A stretch of DNA of 38,206 nt from Nonomuraea deserti (GCF_004348685.1 NZ_SMKO01000084.1:1-38206), one strand, 5' to 3'. Shown: positions 1-8,463, counted from the first letter of the stretch. Program-made: numbers and translations. Notes: generated from the sequence alone by a model not told the origin.

Positions 1-121
1 GACAGCGCCGGAGGGGGGCCGCGCACGAGGTCGGGGCCGGGCGCCGGAGGGGACCGAGCGCCGGGAACCAGGCACGGCGGACGTCGTGAACGGCCTGCCG
101 CGCCTACCGGCCGGGCCGGGC

Positions 122-151
122 CCTGACGGCGGCCGCGTACGGCGCGTCAGG
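122..151. terminator. Possible hairpin at the 3' end of the phosphopantetheinyl transferase gene
   Basis: Seven-base arms CCTGACG (122-128) and CGTCAGG (145-151) flank a G+C-rich loop and overlap the stop codon of the minus-strand gene ending at 147. There is no T tract. It may be a factor-independent terminator or only a chance inverted repeat. Nothing else recognisable is visible in bases 1-146. Confidence 0.25.
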
Positions 152-881
152 CCCTGACCGGCTGCGGCACGGGTCGCCTGAGCGCCGGGCGGTGGCGGCG
201 CGAGGCAGTGCTGGCGGCCATGACGATGGCGGTGAGGAGCAGCCCGTCACGGGCCATGTACTTGCCGGTGAAACCCGTCAGCTGCTGGCCGTCCACGTGC
301 GGGCCGGTGACCAGGAGCCGGGCGGAGAACGCGCCCAGGACGGGGTTGAAGGTCAGGATCGCGTCCTCGAAGTCCAGCCACCGCTTGGCCAGCGGGAACC
401 AGGCCTTGTAGACCGACTCCTTGGCGGAGAACAGCAGGCGGTCCCAGGAGACCTCCGGGTGGTCGGCGGCGAGCGCGCGCAGGGCTTTGCGTTCCTCGGG
501 CAGGGAGATCGCCTCCAGGACGCCGTTGGACAGGGGCTCGTCGGGTTCGGCGTCGATGCCGATCGTGATGGTGTCGCTGCCGGGGCTGACGACGGCTCCG
601 CGGTAACCCGCGCAGTGCGTGATGCTGCCCACGAATCCCTTGGGCCACTGGGGCTCGCCACGCAGGCCGGGCAGGAGGGGCTGCGGCGGCAGGCCGAGCA
701 GGCTCATGGCCTGCCTGGCGCACATGCGCGCCGTGACGAACTCCTTGCGCCGGGTCTCCACCGATCGGCTGATCACCTCTTCTTCAGCGGGAAAGAGCAT
801 CGCGTCGTGGTCGTCGAACGTGTCCACGGCCACCACCCACGGGGGGAGGATGCTCCCGATCAAGGCATTGGTGTTCACCAT
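147..881 (-). CDS. 4'-phosphopantetheinyl transferase (EntD/Sfp superfamily)
   Basis: 244 residues, the usual length for the EntD/Sfp class. The enzyme moves phosphopantetheine from CoA to a serine of acyl- or peptidyl-carrier proteins, switching on PKS, NRPS or fatty-acid carriers in the cytoplasm. Visible motifs, in order: an RRKEFVTAR stretch (44-52), GFVGSITHC (82-90), the Mg-binding GIDAE (108-112, Asp110) and FSAKESVYKAW (151-161, with Glu155 and Lys159). The C-terminal tail from about 225 is Arg/Pro-rich and probably disordered. It follows the response regulator on the same strand after 129 bases, so it may be co-transcribed or have its own promoter. No carrier-protein gene lies in this window, so its partner is unknown. 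Confidence 0.93.
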   Translation of the reverse strand: MVNTNALIGSILPPWVVAVDTFDDHDAMLFPAEEEVISRSVETRRKEFVTARMCARQAMSLLGLPPQPLLPGLRGEPQWPKGFVGSITHCAGYRGAVVSPGSDTITIGIDAEPDEPLSNGVLEAISLPEERKALRALAADHPEVSWDRLLFSAKESVYKAWFPLAKRWLDFEDAILTFNPVLGAFSARLLVTGPHVDGQQLTGFTGKYMARDGLLLTAIVMAASTASRRHRPALRRPVPQPVRA

Positions 882-1010
882 TCCAAGCTAGATACGGCCT
901 TGCCGCGAGAGAACGTTTGACCAGGTCTTCTCGGGCCGTCCGGAGCCGGTTGCGGGGTGAACCCGCCCTCAGAAGGGGGTGCGACCAACCCGAAATGTCC
1001 ATATTTAGGG

Positions 1011-1673
1011 TCAATTGTCGGATCGTGCCCGCGATGGCGTGATCAGCGAGGCGTCGATCGCACGGTTGACGGCGTCGATGCGCGACGCGGCCCCCAGCTT
1101 GACGAAGATGTTCCGCAGGTGGCGCTTGACCGTGGCCTCGGTGGTGTTGATGCGGGCGGCGATCTGCCGGTTGCTGAGCGCCTGCGCCGCCAGTTCGAGG
1201 ACCTCGCGCTCCTTGCTCGTCAGCACCTCGGCGGGCGCGCTCTCCATCTGCGCCAGGCTCTCGCGGGAGACGGCCAGGACGATGCGGTCCGGTTCGTCGT
1301 GCACGCTCCGGATCGCCGACACCAGCTCGTGCCAGTGGACGCTTTTGAGCAGGTATCCGCGGATGCCGGCGGCGAGGAGCCTGCGCAGCAGCTGCGGGCC
1401 GTCGTACATGCTGAGGATGATGATCTGCGTGTTCGGGACCTGGCTGCGCAGCCGCGTCACGGTGTCGGTGGCCGAGTCGCCGGGGATCTCCACGTCCAGC
1501 AGGAGGATGTCCGGCTTCTTGTCGGCGACCAGGCGGAGGGCGTCGTCTGAGGTGCCCGCCTCGCCTACCACGACCAGTCCCTCCTGGGCTTCCAGGATCT
1601 CCCTGAGTCCTTCGCGGAACAGGGCGTGGTCGTCCACGATGGCGATCGTGGTGGGCGGGTCACTCCTGATCAT
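1011..1673 (-). CDS. NarL/LuxR-family response regulator
   Basis: 220 residues. Receiver domain at 8-125, with the acidic pair Asp14-Asp15, phospho-acceptor Asp60 (DILLLDVEIPG), Ser88 and Lys110. LuxR-type helix-turn-helix at about 150-208 (LTSKEREVLELAAQALSNRQIA, then TEATVKRHLRNIFVKL). Phosphorylation by the cognate kinase should promote DNA binding. The start at 1673 overlaps the 3' end of the kinase gene by 14 bases, so the two are translationally coupled and are almost certainly partners. Targets are not visible directly; the inverted repeat at 2827-2847 upstream of the kinase is a candidate autoregulatory site. Confidence 0.93.
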   Translation of the reverse strand: MIRSDPPTTIAIVDDHALFREGLREILEAQEGLVVVGEAGTSDDALRLVADKKPDILLLDVEIPGDSATDTVTRLRSQVPNTQIIILSMYDGPQLLRRLLAAGIRGYLLKSVHWHELVSAIRSVHDEPDRIVLAVSRESLAQMESAPAEVLTSKEREVLELAAQALSNRQIAARINTTEATVKRHLRNIFVKLGAASRIDAVNRAIDASLITPSRARSDN

Positions 1674-2763
1674 CGAGGCGCCTCTGGATGGGCACGGCGA
1701 GATCGACTCTGGCGCCCCTGCCGGGCTTGCTGGCGATCGTCACCGTGCCGCCGAGTAACTGGGTGCGCTCCCTGATGGACGACAGCCCGAGGCTGCCTTT
1801 CGGCGGCTGGCCGTCCGGATCGAAACCGCAGCCGTTGTCGATCACGCACGCGACCAGTTCGTGCGGCGCGACGTCGATCCTGATGAGGATGGCCGACGGC
1901 TCCCCGTGGGTGAGCGCGTTGCGCGCCGCCTCACGCAGGATCAGCAGGCACTCCTCGCTGACGGTCGCGGGCGCCCAGGTCTGGTCGCCGTTGACGATCA
2001 GCTCGATCTGAACGTCGTCCGTCCCGATGATGTCCAGGTAGCTGAGCAGCCCCTTCTCCAAGGTGCTGCCCCCCGGGGGATGGAGGTCGGAGGTGACCTG
2101 GCGCAGGCTGTACATCGTCTCCTGGATGGCCTGCTGCGCCATCTCCAGCTTGGCCAGCGCCTTCGCCGGCTCCCCTGGGCGGTACATGTTCGACAGCTCC
2201 AGCTGGCGCTGGGCCACGCTGAGGCTGTGGCCGATGCGGTCGTGCAGCTCCCTGGCGATCCGCCGGCGCTCGGCCATCTGCGCCTCGGTCACCTTGTTGA
2301 GCAGGATGCCGGTGTAACTGTTCGCGGCCTCCCTGATGCGCAGGGAGATGCTCTGTTCCAGTGCCGTCACGACGAGCTTGAGCATGTGAGCGGCATGGGT
2401 GTCGTCCTGGAGCCGCTGGCTCAGCGTGGCGAACGCCGCGCGGAAGAACACCGAGGCCGCCATCAGCGACTCTCTCGGATGGACGCCCGCCGACGCCCTT
2501 GCCACGCCTATGTCCCAGGCCAGAAAACGGGACGTCTCGTCGTCGTCCTGCAGGCGTCCCGCACGCAGTGCCCCCGCCATCTCCGTCAGGATCTGGCCTG
2601 CGTTCATCATGACCTGGGTTTTCGTCACCTGATCATTGATCAACACGCTACCGATGGCCGCAAGTCCCTGCTCGTACTTGCTCAGTATGTCCGCTCGGCA
2701 CTCCTCGATAAGGCTCGCCGGCCCCGTAGCGTCTTGCTCACCCGTATGCGCAATTTCTCCCAC
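1660..2763 (-). CDS. Soluble NarL-type sensor histidine kinase
   Basis: 367 residues from a GTG at 2763, chosen because AAGGGGAC lies just upstream; an in-frame ATG at 2919 would add 52 Cys/Arg-rich residues unlike a signal or membrane segment. The N-terminal half (about 15-150) is helical, without membrane spans, and resembles the RsbR-type N-terminal domains of cytoplasmic kinases. HisKA_3 dimerisation box ERRRIARELHDRIGH (166-179) carries phospho-acceptor His174. The HATPase has an N box (REAARNALTHG), a G1 box (DNGCGFD) and GSLGLSSIRERTQLLGG. It should autophosphorylate in response to an intracellular signal and pass phosphate to the overlapping response regulator. The signal is unknown. 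Confidence 0.9.
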   Translation of the reverse strand: MGEIAHTGEQDATGPASLIEECRADILSKYEQGLAAIGSVLINDQVTKTQVMMNAGQILTEMAGALRAGRLQDDDETSRFLAWDIGVARASAGVHPRESLMAASVFFRAAFATLSQRLQDDTHAAHMLKLVVTALEQSISLRIREAANSYTGILLNKVTEAQMAERRRIARELHDRIGHSLSVAQRQLELSNMYRPGEPAKALAKLEMAQQAIQETMYSLRQVTSDLHPPGGSTLEKGLLSYLDIIGTDDVQIELIVNGDQTWAPATVSEECLLILREAARNALTHGEPSAILIRIDVAPHELVACVIDNGCGFDPDGQPPKGSLGLSSIRERTQLLGGTVTIASKPGRGARVDLAVPIQRRLDDQE

Positions 2764-2826
2764 CGTGTCCCCTTGGAGAGTGCACGAATGCTTACATCTT
2801 GGGTCAACACTGGTGAGTAGGCAACT

Positions 2827-2847
2827 GTATGCCGATGACCGGCATAC
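2827..2847. promoter_or_regulatory. Inverted repeat upstream of the two-component operon
   Basis: GTATGCCG-N5-CGGCATAC, perfect 8-base arms, 64 bases upstream of the kinase GTG. Size and position fit a dimeric operator, possibly for the response regulator itself. It could also form a small hairpin in the 5' leader. Confidence 0.4.
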
Positions 2848-3161
2848 GCGGAGTGTCCTCCGAGCAGCCTCTGCCGCCCCTGTGACCTGCCGAAACAGGG
2901 CGCGACATGGAAATGTCAATATTCCGTGAACAGCGCGCCGCAGGCCCGGTTGGCGCGCCAGCTCGCCGGAGTGGCGCGACAGGGCCGCGGTCTACGTGAG
3001 CATGACTCGTATTAGCGCGATTCGCGTAAATGTGTGATAACAATACCCGTCAGTAAGGTTTGGGGTGCTCTCCACCCCCTCCCGCGTGCGCCGGCCGCGG
3101 GGCCCGCAGGCCCTCGGGGAGCCTGAGGGGCGCGCCGCCCGGCACGGGCCCCGCGATGACT

Positions 3162-3180
3162 CGGACCTGGGTGTGGTCCG
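3162..3180. promoter_or_regulatory. Inverted repeat upstream of the peptide/LAL transcription unit
   Basis: CGGACC-N7-GGTCCG, six-base perfect arms, about 130 bases before the LAL-associated peptide ORF and just upstream of the AT-rich putative -10 patch. It is a candidate activator or repressor site. The cognate protein is unknown. Confidence 0.3.
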
Positions 3181-3310
3181 AAAGTTGAAGACCGGCTGGT
3201 CCATACGGAGCGACCCGCACTATTAAGGATAAGTCGTATTGTGAGCCCCCAGAGCCGCACCTAACGTGATGAGCGTCAACCCAGAAACGGGTGCGGAAGG
3301 GGTTGAGGTC

Positions 3311-3409
3311 ATGCGGCAAGTGCGACGGACCAAGACATCGAAGCCGAGAAAAGAGCCGAAAAGCTCGTTGGATCTCAGAACTCCTTCCGGTCGTAAATTG
3401 CCTTTCTAA
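3311..3409 (+). CDS. Short basic peptide with C-terminal RTPSGRKLPF motif (member 1)
   Basis: 32 residues, starting MRQVRRTKTSK and ending DLRTPSGRKLPF-stop. The ATG at 3311 is preferred because GGAAGGGG lies 8 bases upstream; an in-frame ATG at 3269 would add 14 residues but has no visible ribosome-binding site. The first 20 residues are rich in Arg and Lys, without a hydrophobic segment, so this is not a Sec signal peptide. Base composition (50 of 99 bases G or C) and codons such as AGA, AAA and TTG differ sharply from neighbours. The stop is 15 bases before the LAL regulator ATG, and that gene's AAGGGG ribosome site abuts it, so the two are co-transcribed. The ORF at 16421 shares its length and C-terminus. 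Function unknown: leader/arrest peptide, RiPP precursor and signal peptide are all open. Confidence 0.72.
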   Translation: MRQVRRTKTSKPRKEPKSSLDLRTPSGRKLPF

Positions 3410-3424
3410 AAGGGGTGTCCAATC

Positions 3425-6169
3425 ATGGGGCTGTTCGAGAGAGATGCGGCCATGAATTCCATGCACGGCCTCCTCGCCGAGGCCGTTGGCGGCAAGGGCA
3501 GGGTCGTGATGGTGACGGGGGTCGTCGCGACGGGCAAGAGTGAGCTTTTGCATGCCTTCGCCGAACAGGCACTCGAACGGGGTGCTCTGCCGCTGGTGGC
3601 GTCCGCCACCCAGGCGGAGAGCGATATTCCGCTGGGCGTGCTCGGCCAGCTCTTCCAGAACGCGCCGCTGCGCGAGGACGTGCGCGCGGTCGCGGCCGAC
3701 CTGCTGCGGGAGGGCGCGGAGATGGCCTCGCCCGCCAAGGGCGACCGCGTCGAGCAGGTGGACGTGCAGATCGTGCACTCGCTCTGCGCGGTCCTGCTCT
3801 CGCTGGCCGAACGCCATCCGCTGGCGATCGTCGTCGACGACGTCCACCTCGCCGACAGGGCCTCGCTGCTCTGCCTGTCCTACCTCGTCCGCAGGTCGAG
3901 GTACGCGCCGCTGGTGGCGGTCTTCAGCCAGGCCGAATACCGCCAGCACATGCACGGCTTCTTCGCCACCGAGATGCTCCGCCAGCCCCACTGCACCGCC
4001 GTCAGGCTGGCGCCGCTGTCGTACGGCGCCGCGCTCAGCATGACGGCCGAGCGCCTGGGCGAGGCGGCGGCCAAGGAGGTGACGCCGGAGTGGCACACGC
4101 TCAGCGGCGGCAACCCGCTCCTGCTCCGCGGGCTGATCGAGGACCACGAAACGGGCGGGAGCGCTCCCGCCGAACGCTACGGCGAGGCCGTGCTGTCGTG
4201 CCTGCACCGGGCCGACCCCGGCCTCATGCAGATCGCGGGCTGGCTCGCGGTGCTGGACGACCCGGCGCTGCTCGAGCGCCTGCTCGGCCCCGACACCGCG
4301 ACGATGTCGCACGCCATGCACTGGCTGGAGACCGCCGGCCTGCTGGAGTCGGGCCACTTCCGGGCCGAGATCGCCAGGAGGACGGTGCTGGCCGAGCTGA
4401 GCGACGAGGTGCGCCGCAGCGTGCACCGGCGGGCCGCCGAGCTGCTGCACGAGGAGGGCGCCGACGACATCGCGATCGCCGAGCACCTGCTCGGCGCCGA
4501 CGCGACCGACCTGCCGTGGGCCGTGCCCGTCCTGGAGGCGGCGGCGCTGAACCGGCTGGACGACGGATCCGTCACCTCGGCCGTCGACTACCTCAAGCTC
4601 GCCTGGCGCGGCTGCACGGACGAGCGGCACCGCACCACCATCGCCACGGTCCTGATGCGCGCCGAATGGCGCATCAACCCCAGCACGCCGGCCGAGCACA
4701 TCGCCGAACTGACCGACGCCCTGCACAACGGGACCCTGCGCGGCAGTGACGCGGTCGTGCTGGCCAGGGCGCTGCTGTGGCACGGCAAGGTCGACGACGC
4801 CTGCCAGGTGCTCGAACATCTGAAGGAGAGCGGCGACACCGAGCCGCAGACCGTGGTCGAGCTCATCGGCACCCGTCTGTGGCTGCGCTGCTCCGCGCCG
4901 CCGCTGCTGGCCCACGTCAACAGGTCGACCAGCGAGCAGGCCAGGGAGGCCGTGCTGCCCGTACGCGTGAGCCGGCGGCTTGAGTCGATCAACGCCCTGA
5001 TCTCGGTGCTCACCCGCGGGCCGCGCGAGCGCATCCTCGGCACCGTCGAGCGCATCCTGCACAGCTCCCGCCTGGACGAGATGTCCATGGACACGGTCGA
5101 GAGCTCCCTGCTCGCGCTCACGTACGGCGGCTGGCCGGACAAGGCGGTGCCCTGGTGCGACGCCTTCATCGAGGAGGCGCAGTCGCGCAGCGCCCCTGCC
5201 CGGCGCGCCCGGCTCACCGCGATCCGCGCCGAGATCGCCATGCGCCGCGGCGACCTGGAGACCGCGGCGTCGTGCGCCCGGCAGGCCCTGGAGATCATCC
5301 CGCCCGCCAGCTGGGGTGTCACCGTGGGCGGCCCGCTGGCCAACCTGATGCTCGCCAGCACGGCCATGGGGCAGTACGACAAGGCGCTCGCCCAGGTCAA
5401 CACGCCGGTGCCGGACGCCATGCTGCAGACCCGCTTCGGACTGCACTACCTGCACGCCCGCGGGCGCTACCACCTCGCGGTCGACCACCCGGCGGCGGCG
5501 CTGCGGGACTTCCGGTTCTGCGGCGAGCTCATGGCCGAGTGGGAGATGGACACGCCGGGATTCATCGCCTGGCGTACCGACGCGGCCGAGGCGCTCATCC
5601 GGATGGGCGAGCAGGCGGAGGCCCGCGCCCTGATCGAGGAGCAGCTCTCCCGGTGCGGCCCGATGGCCTCCCGTACGCACGGGATCGCGCTGCGCCTGCT
5701 GGCCGCCACGAGCGAGCTCCGGCACCGGCCCATGCTGCTGCGGCAGTCCACGGACCGCCTGCAGGCCTGTGGCGACCGCTACGAGCTGGCCCGGTCGTTG
5801 TTCGACCTCACCGAGGCCTTCCACAGCGTCGGGGAGTTCCGCCGGGCGGGGATCATCGCCAGCCGTACGCGCATCCTGGCCCAGGAGTGCGGGGCCCAGC
5901 CGCTGAGCAAGGCGCTGGACGGCGACGGCGCCGCCGCCGCGGAGGGACAGGGCTCCGAGATCAGCAAGGTGGTGGCCATCCTCAGCGACGCGGAGCGACG
6001 CGTCGCCGGCCTGGCCGCGGTCGGCTACACCAACCGGGAGATCGCCGCCAAGCTGTTCATCACGGTGAGCACGGTCGAACAGCACCTGACCCGCATCTAC
6101 CGCAAGCTCGGGATCACTCAGCGCTCCGATCTCCCTCCCAATCTGGAGCTCAGCCCCACCCTGCGCTGA
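3425..6169 (+). CDS. LAL-type LuxR-family transcriptional regulator (AAA ATPase plus HTH)
   Basis: 914 residues, typical for large ATP-binding LuxR (LAL/MalT-like) activators of actinomycete biosynthetic clusters. Walker A GVVATGKS (32-39) and Walker B LAIVVDD (133-139) lie in an N-terminal ATPase module. A long helical middle with TPR-like character follows (about 300-820). The C-terminal LuxR helix-turn-helix runs from about 855 to 905 (REIAAKLFITVSTVEQHLTRIYRKL). It should bind DNA as an ATP-dependent activator of nearby operons. Translation starts at ATG 3425 after AAGGGG, only 15 bases past the peptide ORF. A strong hairpin closes the unit at 6188-6220. Its targets are not proven; the aldo-keto-reductase-like, leuA/UbiA and carboxyltransferase promoters are the obvious candidates. 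Confidence 0.92.
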   Translation: MGLFERDAAMNSMHGLLAEAVGGKGRVVMVTGVVATGKSELLHAFAEQALERGALPLVASATQAESDIPLGVLGQLFQNAPLREDVRAVAADLLREGAEMASPAKGDRVEQVDVQIVHSLCAVLLSLAERHPLAIVVDDVHLADRASLLCLSYLVRRSRYAPLVAVFSQAEYRQHMHGFFATEMLRQPHCTAVRLAPLSYGAALSMTAERLGEAAAKEVTPEWHTLSGGNPLLLRGLIEDHETGGSAPAERYGEAVLSCLHRADPGLMQIAGWLAVLDDPALLERLLGPDTATMSHAMHWLETAGLLESGHFRAEIARRTVLAELSDEVRRSVHRRAAELLHEEGADDIAIAEHLLGADATDLPWAVPVLEAAALNRLDDGSVTSAVDYLKLAWRGCTDERHRTTIATVLMRAEWRINPSTPAEHIAELTDALHNGTLRGSDAVVLARALLWHGKVDDACQVLEHLKESGDTEPQTVVELIGTRLWLRCSAPPLLAHVNRSTSEQAREAVLPVRVSRRLESINALISVLTRGPRERILGTVERILHSSRLDEMSMDTVESSLLALTYGGWPDKAVPWCDAFIEEAQSRSAPARRARLTAIRAEIAMRRGDLETAASCARQALEIIPPASWGVTVGGPLANLMLASTAMGQYDKALAQVNTPVPDAMLQTRFGLHYLHARGRYHLAVDHPAAALRDFRFCGELMAEWEMDTPGFIAWRTDAAEALIRMGEQAEARALIEEQLSRCGPMASRTHGIALRLLAATSELRHRPMLLRQSTDRLQACGDRYELARSLFDLTEAFHSVGEFRRAGIIASRTRILAQECGAQPLSKALDGDGAAAAEGQGSEISKVVAILSDAERRVAGLAAVGYTNREIAAKLFITVSTVEQHLTRIYRKLGITQRSDLPPNLELSPTLR

Positions 6170-6187
6170 CCACTTGAGCTCCTCGAG

Positions 6188-6220
6188 CTGCCCACCGTGC
6201 GGACACCGCGCGGTGGGCAG
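6188..6220 (+). terminator. Factor-independent terminator hairpin after the LAL gene
   Basis: CTGCCCACCG (6188-6197) pairs with CGGTGGGCAG (6211-6220). The pairing continues inward (one G-T) to a three-base loop, giving a stem of about 15 base pairs. It lies 18 bases after the LAL stop. The T tract is poor, as is usual in high-G+C actinobacteria. Confidence 0.7.
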
Positions 6221-6388
6221 CGACATTAACAATGTGTATAACGAAGGGTTGGATACGGTGTCAAGAGTGGATAAAGCGGAATGATGTTTCCCATATTCGT
6301 CCGGTGTCCCCGGGGGGTAGGGGTTGTGGCGCGAACTTGGCCCACAGATCGTATGTACCAACGGTGAGGGTCAATGGGAGGGAGCGTT

Positions 6389-7321
6389 GTGGACAGCAGA
6401 AGGCTGGGTGACACGGGGCCGATCACCTCGTGTCTGGGCTTCGGATGTCTGGCTCTCTCCGGCGTGTACGGCGAAGTCACCCGCTCGGAGTCGCTGGCGT
6501 TGCTCCACAACGTGCTCGACACAGGTGTGACATTGCTCGACATGTCTGACAACCACGCCAATGGTGAGGTCGAACGGCTCGTCGGCGAGGCCGTCAGGCC
6601 CTGGCGCGACGACGTCCTGCTCTCGACGCGCACCCTCCAGCGCCGCTCGGGCAACGTGCAGCTGCGGCAGGCGTGCGAAGCCTCGTTGGAACGGCTGGGC
6701 GTCGACTACGTCGACCTCTATATCGTCGGCAGGGAGCCGGACGCCGTGCCCGTCGAGGAGACCGCGGGCCGGCTCGGCGAACTGGTGGCGGCGGGCAAGG
6801 TGCGCTACGCGGGCCTGGCGGGGGTGACGGGGGACGAGCTGCGCCGGGCGCACGCGGTCCATCCGATCACCACCCTGGCCATGGAATACTCCCTGTGGCA
6901 CCGCGACGCCGAGCTCGACCAGCTGCCGGTGGCGCGCGAGCTCGGCATCGGCTTGATCGCCGGCCGGCCGCTGGGCCGCGGTTTCCTGGCCGGGCGCGGG
7001 GGCTCCGCCCGCGAGCTCGATCCTGGAGACGCCCGCCTCACGGACCCCCGGTTCGACCCGGCCAACCTGCCGGGCAACATCGCCAGGCTCAGGAAACTGG
7101 AGGCCGAGGCGGCGACCATGGACGTCAGCACCGGCCGGCTGGCGCTGGCCTGGCTGCTGGCCAGGGGGCCCGACGTGGTGCCGGTCCCCAGCACCCGCGA
7201 CCCGGTCCACCTGGAGATGAACGCGGGTTCCGTCAGGCTGCTGCTGACCGACGCGACGTGCCGCCGCCTCGAGGCGGCCTTCCCGCACGGTGCGGCCGCC
7301 GGAGCGCGGCTGCCCGGTTAA
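6389..7321 (+). CDS. Aldo-keto-reductase-fold protein with degenerate catalytic tetrad
   Basis: 310 residues from GTG 6389, chosen because GGAGGGAG sits 4 bases upstream; an ATG at 6374 would add five residues. The barrel is recognisable from end to end: TSCLGFGCLALSGVYG near the N-terminus, EYSLWHRDAE, GIGLIAGRPLGRGFLAG and the C-terminal VVPVPSTRDPVHLEMN cofactor-loop region. Against the family pattern DTAxxYG / TK / LH, only Asp51 of the Asp-Tyr-Lys-His tetrad is kept: Tyr is His56, Lys is Arg81 and His is Gly114. Classical NADPH-dependent carbonyl reduction is therefore unlikely; a binding, sensory or altered catalytic role is more plausible. The reading frame is intact, so this is not a simple pseudogene. 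It follows the LAL gene on the same strand after a terminator. Confidence 0.88.
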   Translation: MDSRRLGDTGPITSCLGFGCLALSGVYGEVTRSESLALLHNVLDTGVTLLDMSDNHANGEVERLVGEAVRPWRDDVLLSTRTLQRRSGNVQLRQACEASLERLGVDYVDLYIVGREPDAVPVEETAGRLGELVAAGKVRYAGLAGVTGDELRRAHAVHPITTLAMEYSLWHRDAELDQLPVARELGIGLIAGRPLGRGFLAGRGGSARELDPGDARLTDPRFDPANLPGNIARLRKLEAEAATMDVSTGRLALAWLLARGPDVVPVPSTRDPVHLEMNAGSVRLLLTDATCRRLEAAFPHGAAAGARLPG

Positions 7322-7323
7322 CC

Positions 7324-7420
7324 GGGCTCAACCAGTCGGCTCACTCAGCCGGGCTTGATCAGTCGGGCTCAGTCAGTCGGGCTCAGTCAGTCGGGCCCGG
7401 TTGGTCGGGCCCGACTGGTT
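7324..7420. repeat. 14-bp tandem repeat at the end of the aldo-keto-reductase-like gene
   Basis: Seven head-to-tail units of consensus GGGCTCAGTCAGTC. Two central copies (7365-7392) are identical, outer copies diverge, and the second is 13 bases. The array starts 3 bases after the stop codon and lies between convergent genes. Confidence 0.85.
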
Positions 7421-7494
7421 TGGGCGGGGCCAGGCCCGGTCAGTAGGGCTTCGATCGCTTCGGCCGCGTTGGCCAGGGCGCCCACCCGCCGGCG

Positions 7495-7542
7495 GCCGGT
7501 ACGGGCGCGGGCTCGGACGCCGGTACCGGCGCGGGCTCAGAC
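7495..7542. repeat. 24-bp direct repeat overlapping the UbiA-family stop codon
   Basis: Two adjacent 24-base copies (7495-7518 and 7519-7542) differ at two positions: GCCGGTAC(G/C)GGCGCGGGCTC then (G/A)GAC. The second copy contains the stop codon of the minus-strand prenyltransferase gene (7537-7539). Confidence 0.8.
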
Positions 7543-8433
7543 GAGGGCCAGGATCACCAGGCCGTGCATGGCGTACTGGGTGGCCATGAAGGCGCCGTAC
7601 GGCTCGCGACGGCGCCCCTGGACGCACAGGACCGTGATGGCGAGCGCGCCGGCGACCATGGCGAGAGCGCTGGGCCACAGCGGCAGCTCCAGGAGCAGCA
7701 CGGCCGCCGTGAACGCGAGGGCAAGGCCGATGGCGACGGCGCAGATGGCCCGCCGCAGGGCGGCCTCGCCGTGCGTGACCGCGAAGGTCGTCCGGCCGGC
7801 CTGCGCGTCGCCCTCGATGTCGGGCAGGTCCTTGGTCGTCGACCCCACCAGCGCGGTCCACAACGACGCCGCCGGCACGAAGACGATCAGCATGATCGAG
7901 ACCCTGAACTCGCTGGCGTAGGAGAGCGCGCCCGCGACGTAGGTGAGCACGGTGGCGGCGCCTCCGGTCAGGACCGTGCCGCCGGAGCTGCGCTTGAGCG
8001 GGAACGGCGGGCCCGAGTACAGGTAGCCGAGCACCAGCACGACCGTGAGCAGCAGGCCCATCCGCGGGTCGAGCGCGAAGCCGCTGAGCAGGCTGACCAG
8101 CGCCGCGCCCACCGCCACCGCCGTGGCGAAGGTGGGCGGCAGGTCACCCCTGCAGATGGGCCTGCGAGAGCCGTTGAGGCGGTCCTCGGAAACGTCCATG
8201 ACGCCGTTGAAGAGATAAACGGAGAAAATCATCAGCACCCACGTCAGGGCGCCCCAGGCCGTCCTGCCGAGATGCCCGTCGGCGCCGGCGGCCTGCGCGC
8301 ACAATGCGGTGCCGGCCAGAAAGCGCAGCAAGAAGATGATTTGCACAGAAGGGCGAGACTCTGCCAGACACAGACCGCCGCGCCGCAGCGCCACGGTTTC
8401 GATGGTCGCCATGATCGGATTGTGCGCGAGCAC
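7537..8433 (-). CDS. UbiA-family membrane prenyltransferase
   Basis: 298 residues with about eight hydrophobic helices, the normal size for UbiA enzymes. These transfer a polyprenyl chain from its diphosphate to an aromatic or other acceptor inside the membrane. Both Mg-diphosphate motifs are present: NGVMDVSED (76-84; Asn76, Asp80, Asp84) and KDLPDIEGD (201-209; Asp202, Asp205, Asp209). GYLYSGPPFPLKR (136-148) matches the conserved acceptor-side loop. The start is uncertain: GTG 8433 and ATG 8412 both lack a clear ribosome site. The gene diverges from the peptide/leuA unit and converges with the aldo-keto-reductase-like gene. The acceptor cannot be told from sequence; no menaquinone or heme pathway genes adjoin it, so a dedicated secondary-metabolite role is a reasonable inference. 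Confidence 0.88.
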   Translation of the reverse strand: MLAHNPIMATIETVALRRGGLCLAESRPSVQIIFLLRFLAGTALCAQAAGADGHLGRTAWGALTWVLMIFSVYLFNGVMDVSEDRLNGSRRPICRGDLPPTFATAVAVGAALVSLLSGFALDPRMGLLLTVVLVLGYLYSGPPFPLKRSSGGTVLTGGAATVLTYVAGALSYASEFRVSIMLIVFVPAASLWTALVGSTTKDLPDIEGDAQAGRTTFAVTHGEAALRRAICAVAIGLALAFTAAVLLLELPLWPSALAMVAGALAITVLCVQGRRREPYGAFMATQYAMHGLVILALV

Positions 8434-8463
8434 CGGGAGGCGGAGAAGGGGGGTGCGCCTAAA

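Larger units (their letters stand above)
2764..3310. other. Divergent intergenic region (547 bases)
   Basis: No convincing gene. The region separates the minus-strand kinase from the plus-strand peptide/LAL unit and must hold both promoters. Visible elements are two inverted repeats, annotated separately, and an AT-rich patch around 3220-3242 (ACTATTAAGGATAAGTCG) that would suit a -10 region for the rightward transcript. A possible leftward -35 (TTGACC, minus strand, about 2801-2806) lies upstream of the kinase. Confidence 0.5.

Noticed and set aside
192..920. Plus-strand 242-codon frame over the phosphopantetheinyl transferase
   Set aside because: The minus-strand product has the full PPTase motif set; the plus-strand frame is Gly/Arg/Gln-rich shadow.
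3050..6361. Very long minus-strand open frame antisense to the LAL regulator gene
   Set aside because: It is a mirror frame of a high-G+C gene: composition is dominated by Arg, Gly, Ala, Asp and His, no domain is recognisable, and the plus-strand product has clear motifs.
6293..6376. Short ORF (MMFPIFVRCPRGVG...) ending just before the aldo-keto-reductase-like gene
   Set aside because: It has no C-terminal RTPSGR-type motif and no clear ribosome site, and the hydrophobic start differs from the basic peptides.
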